Below are positions 18,496 to 26,764 of a stretch of DNA of 64,000 nucleotides, piece after piece. The position numbers and the translations under genes were made by a program. Under the pieces are notes generated by a model. That model made no database searches and was not told the DNA's origin. It was given only the letters and a program-made list of their open reading frames with translations. The stretch lies in assembly GCA_963835495.1 (NCBI GenBank), contig CAWIFQ010000003.1, forward strand, positions 868,001-932,000. The letters are read 5' to 3'. Positions within the stretch are counted from its first letter, which is position 1; each line of letters starts with the position of its first letter. Source of the stretch: Acaudatibacter sp963835495. Lineage in GTDB: Bacteria; Pseudomonadota; Alphaproteobacteria; Caulobacterales; Caulobacteraceae.

Positions 18496-19269
18496 ATGGC
18501 GACGAAGAACTGGGCCTGGGCCGCGCTGCCGCTGCTGCTGATCGCCGTCGCGCTCTGCACCGTTCCCGGCAATTGGCCCGGCCTGCGCGGCTGGACCTTC
18601 GTCGCCGTCGCAGCCCTGCTGGCGATCAACCTGATGATCGTCGGCTATCTGGTCAACGGCCGGCCGGCGGGCGCCTTTATCGACAGTCGCAACCGGCTCA
18701 GCCTGTCGAAGCTGCAGGCCGCTGCGTGGACCGTGATCGTGCTGGCCGCGTTCGCCACCGCCGCCGCCTCCAACGCGGTCGCGCCGGGGGTTGACTACAA
18801 TCAGGTCCAGGCGCTGGCGGTCACCATTCCGGGCGAGTTGCTGCTGGCGATGGGGATCTCGGCCACCTCGCTGGTCGCCACGCCGGCGCTGCTCAGCCTG
18901 AAGGCGGACGAGGACCCCCAGGATGACGCCGCGGATAAGGCCTCGCTGCGCACCGGGACCAACGTCATCGCCAACGGCAAGCTGGCGAACAAGGCCTCGC
19001 CGGCCCAGGCGTCCTGGGCCGACCTCGTCACCGGCGAAGAGATCGGCAACGTCGGCACGCCAGACCTCGGCAAGATCCAGCAGGTGCTGATCACCCTGAT
19101 CCTGCTGGGCGCCTACGCCGGCTATGTGTTCGAGAACTTCTCGCTGGTGTCGGGCGCGATCGGCAGCCTGCCGCAGCTCGACAAGTCGTTCGTCTGGCTG
19201 CTGGGCATCAGCCACGCGTCCTACCTGGCCTACAAGGCCGTGCCCCACACCAAGAGTGCGGACGCATGA
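18496..19269 (+). CDS. Multi-pass membrane protein paired with an HNH nuclease
   Basis: 257 residues from ATG 18496, preceded by a G-rich ribosome site. About five hydrophobic segments are visible (near residues 5-22, 32-50, 74-92, 112-132 and 200-220) around a conserved-looking cytoplasmic motif GAFIDSRNRLSLSKLQAAAWT. Family and function are not recognised; similar FIDSRNR...SLSKLQ membrane proteins occur in many bacteria. Its last four bases overlap the start of the HNH gene, so the two are translationally coupled. Confidence 0.65.
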   Translation: MATKNWAWAALPLLLIAVALCTVPGNWPGLRGWTFVAVAALLAINLMIVGYLVNGRPAGAFIDSRNRLSLSKLQAAAWTVIVLAAFATAAASNAVAPGVDYNQVQALAVTIPGELLLAMGISATSLVATPALLSLKADEDPQDDAADKASLRTGTNVIANGKLANKASPAQASWADLVTGEEIGNVGTPDLGKIQQVLITLILLGAYAGYVFENFSLVSGAIGSLPQLDKSFVWLLGISHASYLAYKAVPHTKSADA

Positions 19270-19964
19270 GCGACCCTGGCATCGACCCGGTGACGGGCGC
19301 GCCGGCGGCGGGGACGCCCATCGCGCCAGCCGCGCCGAGGCGTCGCCGTGCGCCGCGAGGCGCCGGCAAGGCGGTCCAGGTCGCCTGGCCGCTGGCGACC
19401 ATCGGGGCCCTGTCTCTCCTGGCCGGCAACCCGCTCGCGCCGCCCGGCGCTCCCCCGGCTCCGCCGCCAACGGTGGCCGGCACGCTGCAGACCTCGCCCG
19501 GCAGCTACGTGGCCCCCGACGGGCGCAGCTTCGCCCAGCTGGTGGCGATGCACGTGCTGCCGGATCCGCAGCTGACGCCCGGCGTGCTCAACCCCGACGT
19601 CACGCCGGCGACCACCAGCTCGACCATCTGCGTGCATGGCTGGACGGCGAAGGTTCGGCCGCCGACCTCCTACACCGACGCGATCAAGGACCAGACCGTC
19701 CCGCCCGGACACACCAAGGCCGAGTACGAGCTGGATCACCTCGACTCGATCGAAGACGGCGGCGATCCGAAGGACCGCAATAACCTGTGGATGCAGGCCT
19801 ACAACGACACCTACGGCGCGCGGACCAAGGACGTGCTGGAGACGAAGGTGGCGCACATGGTCTGCGCCGGGACGCTGACGCTGGACCAGGCCCGCGCCGC
19901 GCTGGCGCCGAACTGGCTGGTCGGCTTTCAGCAGTACGTGGGACCGCTGCCGAGCGGCGAGTAG
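19266..19964 (+). CDS. Membrane-anchored or exported HNH endonuclease-like protein
   Basis: 232 residues: a Pro/Arg-rich N-terminus, one hydrophobic segment near 38-55 (signal anchor), then an HNH-type core YELDHLDSIEDGGDPKDRNNLWMQAY, where DH and the late N-L-W form the usual metal and DNA contacts. One Cys lies before the core (STICVHGW) and one after it (MVCAG). It is coupled to the upstream membrane protein by an ATGA overlap. Possible roles are DNA processing at the envelope or defence against incoming DNA. No immunity gene is evident. Confidence 0.7.
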   Translation: MSDPGIDPVTGAPAAGTPIAPAAPRRRRAPRGAGKAVQVAWPLATIGALSLLAGNPLAPPGAPPAPPPTVAGTLQTSPGSYVAPDGRSFAQLVAMHVLPDPQLTPGVLNPDVTPATTSSTICVHGWTAKVRPPTSYTDAIKDQTVPPGHTKAEYELDHLDSIEDGGDPKDRNNLWMQAYNDTYGARTKDVLETKVAHMVCAGTLTLDQARAALAPNWLVGFQQYVGPLPSGE

Positions 19965-20000
19965 TTAGAGCTTGTTGGGATCGGTTAAAATCCCAGCTCA

Positions 20001-20100
20001 CGTCATTGCCGGCCGGAGCGCGCAGCGCGGAGTGCCGGCAATCCATGAACATCGTCGGCGGTGGTGTTCATGGGGGGCCGAGACGAGTTCGGCCATGACG
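20001..20100. repeat. Dispersed palindromic repeat, copy 2
   Basis: 100 bp with the same plan as copies 1 and 3; the right palindrome is eroded (GGGGGGCCGAGACGAGTTCGGCCATGACG). It lies between the convergent HNH and 86-residue genes. Confidence 0.75.
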
Positions 20101-20135
20101 AAGCGAGGGGGTTATCCACCCCATTGCAACGTGCT

Positions 20136-20396
20136 CTACCGCGCGGCGCCGGTGATGGTCTTGATCAGCGCCTGCACCGGGGCCTTGCCGCCGGCGGCCC
20201 AGACGGTCTTCAGGTGCGCCAGGGTGTGGGCGGCGGCGTCTTCGAAGCGCCAGTCGCAGTCGTCGAAGCTGCAGTTGTCGAAGCGGGGTGGCTCGCCGCC
20301 GCGGTAGACCATGCGGCAGCCGCGAAACTCGCAGTCTTCGAAGCGCTCGCCGTCGAGGGCGACGGTCTCATGGTTGAAGATGGTCGCGGTCTGCAT
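20136..20396 (-). CDS. Conserved hypothetical protein, beta-helix-like
   Basis: 86 residues with the pattern ALDGERFEDCEFRGCRMVYRGG and FDNCSFDDCDWRFEDAAAHTLAHL, found in small proteobacterial proteins. The alternating F/C spacing resembles pentapeptide-like right-handed coils. Function is unknown. It ends two bases after the 54-residue gene's stop on the same strand. Confidence 0.6.
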   Translation of the reverse strand: MQTATIFNHETVALDGERFEDCEFRGCRMVYRGGEPPRFDNCSFDDCDWRFEDAAAHTLAHLKTVWAAGGKAPVQALIKTITGAAR

Positions 20397-20398
20397 GG

Positions 20399-20563
20399 CT
20401 ACAGCTCGTCCGGATCAGGAGCGGGGAGGGGCGCGGGGTCGGCGACGCCGGCGCGGTCGCGCTCACGCTGTTCGCGCTTGGCGTCGGCCTTCAGGGCGAG
20501 CTTGGTCGCCTTGGCCTTGTCCCGCTCATGACGCTCGAATGAATAGTTGGGCTTGCGCGCCAT
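20399..20563 (-). CDS. Small charged protein (54 residues)
   Basis: Reads MARKPNYSFERHERDKAKAT then a Lys/Ala/Arg-rich helix and a Pro/Asp tail, stopping at 20399. An AAGGGA ribosome site stands about eight bases before the ATG at 20563. Similar MARKPNYSFER proteins are frequent in alphaproteobacteria and have no known function. It may be co-transcribed with the 86-residue gene downstream. Confidence 0.7.
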   Translation of the reverse strand: MARKPNYSFERHERDKAKATKLALKADAKREQRERDRAGVADPAPLPAPDPDEL

Positions 20564-20599
20564 GGCACGAATTCCCTTGGAGTTGAGTCTGCGCCGACG

Positions 20600-20628
20600 G
20601 AACAGGGCGGCGCAACGCCGCCCTGTTC
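20600..20628 (-). terminator. Perfect 13-bp hairpin downstream of the cold shock gene
   Basis: GAACAGGGCGGCG (20600-20612), loop CAA, then its exact complement (20616-20628). It lies between the cold shock stop at 20720 and the next gene on the same strand. It has no T-run, so it may be a Rho-assisted terminator or an mRNA-stabilising structure. Confidence 0.55.
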
Positions 20629-20719
20629 GCTGGGTAGGCCCGGGATGTTATCCCAATTCCGAAGTTGCAGATTCCGTAGTTCGCCGGCGCAGGGTCGGAC
20701 GAACTGCGGGGCAGGCGGA

Positions 20720-20929
20720 CTAGCCGGCTTGAAGCTGGCCGGCCGACATCTTGCCGCTCTTCTGGTCTTTCTCGAGCTCGAAGCTGACCTTCTGGCCTTC
20801 GTTGAGCGAGCCGAGGCCCGCGCGTTCGACGGCCGAAATGTGGACGAAAACGTCCTGGCCGCCGCCGTCAGGCTGAATGAAGCCGAAGCCCTTGGTGGCG
20901 TTGAACCACTTCACTGTGCCAGTCGTCAT
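20720..20929 (-). CDS. Cold shock domain protein (CspA family)
   Basis: 69-residue single cold shock domain, an RNA chaperone: MTTGTVKWFNATKGFGFIQPDGGGQ..., with RNP1 KGFGFI and RNP2 VFVHI. An AAGGAAG ribosome site precedes the ATG at 20929. The 397 bases from 20930 to 21326 hold no gene and would contain its promoter and a long 5' leader, as is usual for csp genes. Confidence 0.96.
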   Translation of the reverse strand: MTTGTVKWFNATKGFGFIQPDGGGQDVFVHISAVERAGLGSLNEGQKVSFELEKDQKSGKMSAGQLQAG

Positions 20930-21326
20930 GTTGGTCTTCCTTGTGGTGTAGCTATTCGCGCGCGCCAGTCGACGCGGGTGACCAAATTGTCGGAAAGGAT
21001 CATGAAGACTTGGGAGCTCGATCCGAAGAGCAAGCGTGGAGAGCATCCGAACCAAAACGATATTCGATATTCTGCCTATGCGCGCAATTCGAGATAACTA
21101 CAAGAAAATACGGTCGCGCGCTCCATTTTCTCTCGCCGGCGAAAGTCTCCATGGATGCCGGGGTCGCCCCCTGGGCGCCGCCCGCCATGCAGACGCCGTC
21201 CGCGAATGCGCCCTTGCCCTGCGGGCGTGACGCGGGCCAGAACGATGGCCAGTCCAGGGGCTTCTCCGCGAGGCGCGCCATGCCGTCACCCGCCGATCCG
21301 GCCGCCAGCGATCCCGCGGGGCGCAT

Positions 21327-22817
21327 GTGACCGCCGTGCCAGCGCCGGACGCCGCCGCGGGGGCCGCCGTCGCGGCCAAGCGCGAGGTCGACCAGCCGAC
21401 CCGCTGGTTCTACGGCTTCGGCTCGGTGGCCTTCGGGGTGAAGGACAACGGATTCAGCTACTTCCTGGTTTTCTTCTACAATCAGGTGATGGGGGTACCC
21501 GCCCAGGCGATCGCCCTGGCCGCGTTCCTCGCCCTGCTGTTCGACGCCTGCATCGACCCGCTGATCGGCCAGATCTCTGACAACTTCCGCAGCCCCTGGG
21601 GCCGGCGCCACCCGTTCATGTACGCCGCCGCCGCGCCGTTCGCGCTGGCCTACCTGGCGCTCTGGAACCCGCCGCACTGGAGCGGCTCGGCGCTGTTCGT
21701 CTATGCGATCGTGATCGCGATCGTGATCCGCGGGCTCTCGTCGCTGTTCGAGGTGCCCAGCTCGGCGCTGGCGGCGGAGTTCTCCACCGGCTACGAGCAG
21801 CGCTCGGTGCTGCTGAGCTACCGCTACTTCTTCGCCTGGGTCGGCGGGCTGACGGTGAACCTGCTCGCCTACGCGGTGTTTCTCGCGCCCGACGCCACGC
21901 ACCGCGTGGGGCAGCTGAATCCCGCCGGCTATGCGCACTACGGCATGGCGGCGGCGGCGATCATCTTTTGCAGCATCCTCATTTCCGCCATCGGGACGCA
22001 CCGGCACATTCCGCACCTGATGCCGCCGCCGCCAAGGCGTCGCCTGACGCCCGCTCGCGTCGCCGGCGAGATGCGCGAAACGCTCTCGAACCGATCGTTT
22101 CTGTTCCTGCTGGCCTCCAGCATCACCAGCGCCATGGCGGCGGGAATGGCGGCGGCGCTGAACGTCTACTTCAACACGTTCTTCTGGGAGTTCAGCGCCA
22201 TGCAGATCTCCTACCTTACGGCTGGCGTGTACCTCTCGGCCATCATCGCCCTTGTCGCCATGCCCAGGCTCTCGCGGCGGTTCAGCAAACGCATGGTGAC
22301 GAGGCTGATGCTGGTGCTCTCGGTCACCGTCGGGCTCAGTCCTGTGCTGCTGCGAACCGTCGGCCTCATGCCGCCAAACCACAGCCCGCAGCTGCTGGCG
22401 ATCATCTTTGTCACCTCGGTGGCCCAGGTCGCGTTCGGCATCACCTCCGCCACCGCCGGCGCGTCGATGATCGCAGACGTGGTCGAGGAGTCTCAGCTGA
22501 AGACCGGGCGCCGGTCCGAGGGCCTGTTCTTCGCCGCCTCGGCGTTCGTGCAGAAGGCGACGTCCGGATTCGGCATCCTGATCGCCTCCAGCATCGTCGC
22601 GATCGTCGGCCTTGCGCCCGGCACCGATCCGTCGCGCGTGCCGCCCGAGGTCATGCGCCACTTCGCGCTGATCTATGCGCCGACGCTGGTCGCGCTGTAC
22701 GGCGCCGCCATCGTGCTGCTGTCCGGCTACCGCATCACCCGCGCCAGTCACCAGGAGACGCTGCAGCAGCTGGCGGCGGAAGCGGAACAGGCCGGCGTGA
22801 TCGAGCCGGCCGGCTAG
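21327..22817 (+). CDS. MFS transporter of the GPH (glycoside-pentoside-hexuronide:cation symporter) type
   Basis: 496 residues and twelve predicted membrane spans. The family signature lies after the second span: DACIDPLIGQISDNF and SPWGRRHPF. The start is GTG at 21327, since the nearest ATG at 21325 runs straight into a stop. The end is Glu/Ala-rich and cytoplasmic. The substrate is unknown; GPH members carry sugars or sugar acids with H+ or Na+. It stands alone, followed by repeat copy 3. Confidence 0.88.
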   Translation: MTAVPAPDAAAGAAVAAKREVDQPTRWFYGFGSVAFGVKDNGFSYFLVFFYNQVMGVPAQAIALAAFLALLFDACIDPLIGQISDNFRSPWGRRHPFMYAAAAPFALAYLALWNPPHWSGSALFVYAIVIAIVIRGLSSLFEVPSSALAAEFSTGYEQRSVLLSYRYFFAWVGGLTVNLLAYAVFLAPDATHRVGQLNPAGYAHYGMAAAAIIFCSILISAIGTHRHIPHLMPPPPRRRLTPARVAGEMRETLSNRSFLFLLASSITSAMAAGMAAALNVYFNTFFWEFSAMQISYLTAGVYLSAIIALVAMPRLSRRFSKRMVTRLMLVLSVTVGLSPVLLRTVGLMPPNHSPQLLAIIFVTSVAQVAFGITSATAGASMIADVVEESQLKTGRRSEGLFFAASAFVQKATSGFGILIASSIVAIVGLAPGTDPSRVPPEVMRHFALIYAPTLVALYGAAIVLLSGYRITRASHQETLQQLAAEAEQAGVIEPAG

Positions 22818-22867
22818 CGCGCGCTACCGCTACCAGAGCGAGTTGAGGTCAGCTGGAATCCAAGTGA

Positions 22868-22968
22868 CGTCATTGCCGGCTGGAGCGCGAAGCGCGGAAT
22901 GCCGGCAACCCATGCACGCAGCTCAACAGCTGTGTCCATGGATGGCCGGGACAAGCCCGGCCATGACG
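22868..22968. repeat. Dispersed palindromic repeat, copy 3 (best preserved)
   Basis: About 100 bp: CGTCATTGCCGGC...GCGCGAAGCGC...TGCCGGCAACCCATG, a short spacer with CTCAACAGCTGTG, then CCATGGATGGCCGGGACAAG and CCCGGCCATGACG. Both ends carry CGTCAT/ATGACG. It lies between the convergent MFS and SPOR genes. Confidence 0.85.
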
Positions 22969-23002
22969 TCGAAGGGGTGTTCAAGCTGAATTCAACCCGC
23001 AA

Positions 23003-23851
23003 CTAGCCGTGGTGGGGCGCTGTCGCCTTCCAGTGCACCCAGCAGGTCTTCGAGACCGACGCGGCGCGGGCGCAGAACGCCTGCGCATCGCTCAGTGAGA
23101 CGAACCCGACGACGCTGGCGCGGAACACGGCGGCGTTGTTCACCGTCGCCGGCTCCACGCTTCCCGTCAGCGGCGGCGTAATCAGCGCGTGCAGGCGATC
23201 CAGCACGCGCTGCGCGCCCTGGGCCGTCGGGCTGGCGGCGACCTGGGCCACGCCGCGGCCGTCCGCCTTGGCCCGAATCTCCCGCGGCGGCGGCGCGGCG
23301 AGCGCGGGCTTCGGCGCGGTGGCCATCGCAATCCGGGCGGGGGCGGTCGGCGTCGGGGGTGAAGTCGCGGGGGGCGCTGGCGCGGACGCGCTATCGGTCC
23401 CCAGCCTGACAATCGGCAGCGGCCCCGACGGGGCGGTCGTGGGTGGCCGGGTCGCGTGCGCAGCGCCGCAGATCCGTTCGGTGACGGCGAGCATGAAGGA
23501 CTCGGCGGCGGGCTGCACCCATTCGCCGCTGACCACCCGCGGCGCGACCTGGCCCCGCAGGTTGGCCTCGGGATAGGCGTCGGCCTTGATGAACCGGTTG
23601 GCGCCCAGGCGGCAATCGACCGCGGTCACGCCGCGCATGGAGCGGAATTTCAGCCGGGTCGCGGCGGCGTCGCTGCGCGCCTCGACGTCGAGCGCGACCT
23701 CCACGACGCCGCCGGCGCCGCTGGCCTGGCCCGCCGACGGCAAGATGGTGACCTCGACCCCGTCCTTCACGATGGGGCCGTCCTGCGCCGCGGGCGACGC
23801 CAAGGCAGGGCCGGCCGCAAGCATCAGGGCGATCAGCAAAGACAGACGCAA
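23003..23851 (-). CDS. Exported SPOR-domain protein
   Basis: 282 residues from TTG 23851, chosen because AAGGAG lies seven bases upstream and the sequence then reads as a signal peptide (LRLSLLIALMLAAGPALAS). A periplasmic domain with two Cys (DCRLGANRF and RICGAAH) is followed by a Pro/Ala/Thr linker and a C-terminal SPOR-like domain (about 200-282; VAQVAASPTAQGAQRVLDRL...VFRASVVGFVSLSDAQAFC). SPOR domains bind denuded peptidoglycan, so a cell-wall or septal role is likely. Confidence 0.78.
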   Translation of the reverse strand: MRLSLLIALMLAAGPALASPAAQDGPIVKDGVEVTILPSAGQASGAGGVVEVALDVEARSDAAATRLKFRSMRGVTAVDCRLGANRFIKADAYPEANLRGQVAPRVVSGEWVQPAAESFMLAVTERICGAAHATRPPTTAPSGPLPIVRLGTDSASAPAPPATSPPTPTAPARIAMATAPKPALAAPPPREIRAKADGRGVAQVAASPTAQGAQRVLDRLHALITPPLTGSVEPATVNNAAVFRASVVGFVSLSDAQAFCARAASVSKTCWVHWKATAPHHG

Positions 23852-23983
23852 CGAGCAGCTCCTTGGAGCGTGAGAAGAACTGACTCGGACGTTAAGGATG
23901 AAGTGTTGCGAATGTGTCGACCCGGCGTCCGGTTTTCCGGCGAGGCATGTACGCCTGGTCCCGGCGATGGAGGAGGAAGTTAG

Positions 23984-24805
23984 GTGGGGCCTTTCGACGC
24001 GCAGACCGACCTGCCGCCCGCCGACTACCTGAGCCGGGTTGGCGCGGTTTTCGCCACGTTCGACTCCCGCACCCAGGACTCCGGCAACGTGTCGTTCGGT
24101 GTCGAGTCCGCCGGCCAGCGCTGGTTCGTCAAGACCGCGGGCGACCCGGCCGACCGGACGCCCTTCCTGTCGCACGAGGCGCGTGTCGGTCTGCTCCTGA
24201 ACGCCCAGCGTCTGGCCGGCGCGGTCTCGCACCCGGCCTTGCCCGCGCTGCGCGGCGTCACCCTGTCCGCCTGGGGTCCGATGCTGATCTATCGATGGGC
24301 CGCTGGCGAGTTGGTGGGCGCCCATTCCGCGCGCCGCGCCGATCCTGAAAGCGCGTTCCAGCGTTTTCGGCGGCTGCCAGCGGACGAACTGACGACGGCG
24401 ATCGACACGATCCTCGACGCCCATCTGGAACTTTGCCGCGCCGGCTGGGTCGCCTGCGACCTTTACGACGGCTCGATCATCTACGACTTCGCCGGTCGCA
24501 GGACCTGGCTGATCGACCTCGACAGCTACCATCTGGGACCGTTCACCAACGAGATGGGCCGCATGTTCGGATCGACGCGGTTCATGGCCCCGGAGGAATT
24601 CGAGCGCGGCGCCCGCATCGACGAACGCACGACGGTGTTCACGCTCGGCCGCATGATCTCGGTGTTCCTGGGCGTTGGCGATCTGGGCGCGGAGGGCTTC
24701 CGCGGAAGCCCGTCTCAGCACCGCGCGATGTCGACGGCGTGCAGCCTCGATCCGGCGGCGCGGTTTCAAACCGTCGCGGAGCTGACAGACACCTGGCGCA
24801 ACTAG
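23984..24805 (+). CDS. Atypical protein-kinase-like protein
   Basis: 273 residues from GTG 23984, with GGAGGAGG upstream. Kinase-like landmarks: WFVKTAG (Lys of strand 3), HEARV (helix C), VACDLYDGSIIYD in the catalytic-loop position (no classic HRD), LIDLDSY replacing DFG, and GSTRFMAPEEFERG, an APE-type motif with FTLGRMI after it. It is divergent from the SPOR gene. Similar small kinases occur singly in many bacteria. The substrate is unknown. Confidence 0.72.
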   Translation: MGPFDAQTDLPPADYLSRVGAVFATFDSRTQDSGNVSFGVESAGQRWFVKTAGDPADRTPFLSHEARVGLLLNAQRLAGAVSHPALPALRGVTLSAWGPMLIYRWAAGELVGAHSARRADPESAFQRFRRLPADELTTAIDTILDAHLELCRAGWVACDLYDGSIIYDFAGRRTWLIDLDSYHLGPFTNEMGRMFGSTRFMAPEEFERGARIDERTTVFTLGRMISVFLGVGDLGAEGFRGSPSQHRAMSTACSLDPAARFQTVAELTDTWRN

Positions 24806-24811
24806 CCCGCG

Positions 24812-25618
24812 TCAGTCGCCGCGGAACTTCGGCTTGCGCTTCTGGACGAACGCCCGCGCGCCCTCGGCGAAGTCGCTGGTCTCGCCAGTCAGCATCCACT
24901 GGTCGCGGTCCATCGCCGAGGTGGCGCGGTGCAGGGCGCCGGACTGGGCGTTGATCGCCTCCTTGGTCATGCGCACCGGCAGCGGCGGCAGCGCGGCCAC
25001 CTTGGCCGCCCATTCACGGCTGCGGGCCAGTGCGTCGCCAGCCCCGACCACTTCGTCGAGCAGGCCCCAGCGCAGGGCTTCGTCCGCCTCGCAGGGCTCG
25101 CAGAAGATCGCCAGCTGCTTGGCGCGCGACGGGCCGGCCAGCGCGGCGATGCGGGGCAGGGCGCCCCAGCTCATGTTCATGCCGAGCGCGATCTCCGGCA
25201 GGCGCAGGTAGGCGCCTTCGCCGGCGATGCGGAAGTCGAGCGCCACGGCCAGCGCCGCCGCGCCGCCGATGCAGTAGCCTTCGATCGCCGCGATCGTCAC
25301 CTGTTCCAGGCTCTCCCAGGCCGCGCACATGTCCGGGCCCAGCCGCGCCACCTGGCGGCGCTCGAGGCGGGTGGGCGGGCCGCCCACGGTGCGTTCCGGA
25401 TCGGCCAGATCGGCGCCGGCGGAGAAATAGGTCTCGGCCCCGGTCAGGATCACCGCCTGGATCTCGGTCGAGCCGCGGAAGAACGCCGCCGCGTCGATCA
25501 GCTGGCGCATCAGCGCCAGCGAGAAGGCGTTGCGGGCCGCCGGCCGGTTCAGGCGCACCTCGGCGATGGCGCCCTCGGCGCCCACGGCCAGATCGGGCCA
25601 GACCGGGAAGCTGGTCAA
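24812..25618 (-). CDS. Enoyl-CoA hydratase/isomerase family protein
   Basis: 268-residue crotonase: IAEVRLNRPAARNAFS, oxyanion-hole segment SAGADLADPE, GYCIGGAAALAVALDFRIA and LPEIALGMNMSWGALPR. The typical catalytic Glu of the second motif is present in PEIALG. It would hydrate or isomerise an acyl-CoA. It overlaps the 85-residue gene upstream by four bases, forming an operon with it and the HAD gene. Confidence 0.88.
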   Translation of the reverse strand: MTSFPVWPDLAVGAEGAIAEVRLNRPAARNAFSLALMRQLIDAAAFFRGSTEIQAVILTGAETYFSAGADLADPERTVGGPPTRLERRQVARLGPDMCAAWESLEQVTIAAIEGYCIGGAAALAVALDFRIAGEGAYLRLPEIALGMNMSWGALPRIAALAGPSRAKQLAIFCEPCEADEALRWGLLDEVVGAGDALARSREWAAKVAALPPLPVRMTKEAINAQSGALHRATSAMDRDQWMLTGETSDFAEGARAFVQKRKPKFRGD

Positions 25619-25872
25619 CCTTCCGCGACCGCGGCGATCCGCGCCAGGATCTCGGTCTCGGCGGCCTGATCGAGCTGCATCCGGTCGAAGTCCTTCCCGT
25701 CGGCGGCGCGGATATCGACAAAAACACCGGCCGGGTCTTCGTGGAAGTGCAGATAGGCGCGGGACTTCAGATAAAAGATGCCCCGGCTCTTCTCGCGCAG
25801 CACGCCGCGGGCCCTGATGCGATCCAGCAATGGCTCAAGCTGGTCCAGCACCGCGGCGCCCGCATGTTTCAC
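25615..25872 (-). CDS. Conserved hypothetical protein in the cicA-like operon
   Basis: 85 residues: MKHAGAAVLDQLEPLLDRIRAR..., then a beta-rich core FYLKSRAYLHFHEDPAGVFVDIR and FDRMQL. It has four-base overlaps at both ends, with the HAD gene before it and the enoyl-CoA hydratase after it, which strongly supports real translation. Function is unknown. Confidence 0.72.
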   Translation of the reverse strand: MKHAGAAVLDQLEPLLDRIRARGVLREKSRGIFYLKSRAYLHFHEDPAGVFVDIRAADGKDFDRMQLDQAAETEILARIAAVAEG

Positions 25873-26492
25873 AACGACTGCCTCCCGGTCCCGTTGAAGA
25901 CCTTCATGCCCTGTTCTTCCGCCAGGGCTAGCATCTCGTTGTCCCCATCCGTGTCACCATAGGCCGCCTCGAGATGCACAGTGTCGCCGAACGCTTCTCG
26001 CAGCCGCCGCGCCTTTTCAGGCCCGCGGCAGTTCGCCCCATCGAACGCGCCGGTGACGCGGCCGGCGTCGTCGAATGCGAGCCGGGTGCCGATCAGCAGG
26101 TCCGCGCCCAGCCCCCGCGCGATCGGGGCGACGATGGTCTCGGGGCTGGCGGTGACGATCACCAGCCGCGCGCCGTCGGCCTGCCAGCGGCGCCAGGCGC
26201 GCAGGGCGTCGGGCCGCAGCAGCGCCCGGCCCTCTTCGCTGGCGAACGTCTGGGCCCAGGCTTCCAGCTCGGCGCGGGGCATGCCGGCGAGAAAACGCCG
26301 CACCGCCGCGGCTTTCAGCCGCCCTCGGTCCCGATCCAGCACATAGCGGGCGGCGGCCGGCGCCAGAGCCAGCATGCCGGCGGCGTAGGCGCGGACGCCA
26401 AAGCGCCACCGCAGAAAGGCGATGAAACTATCCCGCGATGTCAGCGTTCCGTCGAAATCGAACGCGACAAGGGGCCTGTATTTTGTCTGCAT
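25869..26492 (-). CDS. cicA: HAD-IB phosphatase, CicA-like
   Basis: 207 residues from ATG 26492 (MQTKYRPLVAFDFDGTLTSRD). HAD motifs: I DFDGT, II VTAS, III a Lys in GPEKARR, IV YGDTDGDNEML. From established knowledge, Caulobacter crescentus has such a phosphoserine-phosphatase-like gene, cicA, between clpP and clpX, whose dosage matters for growth and shape. The position here directly upstream of, and divergent from, clpX fits. A start at 26543 (MGEIADER) is possible. The symbol is inferred from context. Confidence 0.75.
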   Translation of the reverse strand: MQTKYRPLVAFDFDGTLTSRDSFIAFLRWRFGVRAYAAGMLALAPAAARYVLDRDRGRLKAAAVRRFLAGMPRAELEAWAQTFASEEGRALLRPDALRAWRRWQADGARLVIVTASPETIVAPIARGLGADLLIGTRLAFDDAGRVTGAFDGANCRGPEKARRLREAFGDTVHLEAAYGDTDGDNEMLALAEEQGMKVFNGTGRQSL

Positions 26493-26764
26493 GCCCGGCT
26501 GCCCCCCAGGCGGCGACTGGCGCTCGTCCGCTATCTCCCCCATATCGGCTTTGCCCCTTCTCCGCGACGCGCCAGAAATGCGACATTGGCGCGACTTACC
26601 CACCGCGAGTCGTGGCGGAAGGCTTGTGATCCTCGGCGGGATCGGGGAATGTCAAGAATTAGACAACTCGCGGCGCATATCCTGCATGACGTTGAGGAGT
26701 GCGACGCCCGGGTGACCGTCGGCGCCGTAACCCGCAAAGCGCCGTTCGAGAGTGAGACAGAACG

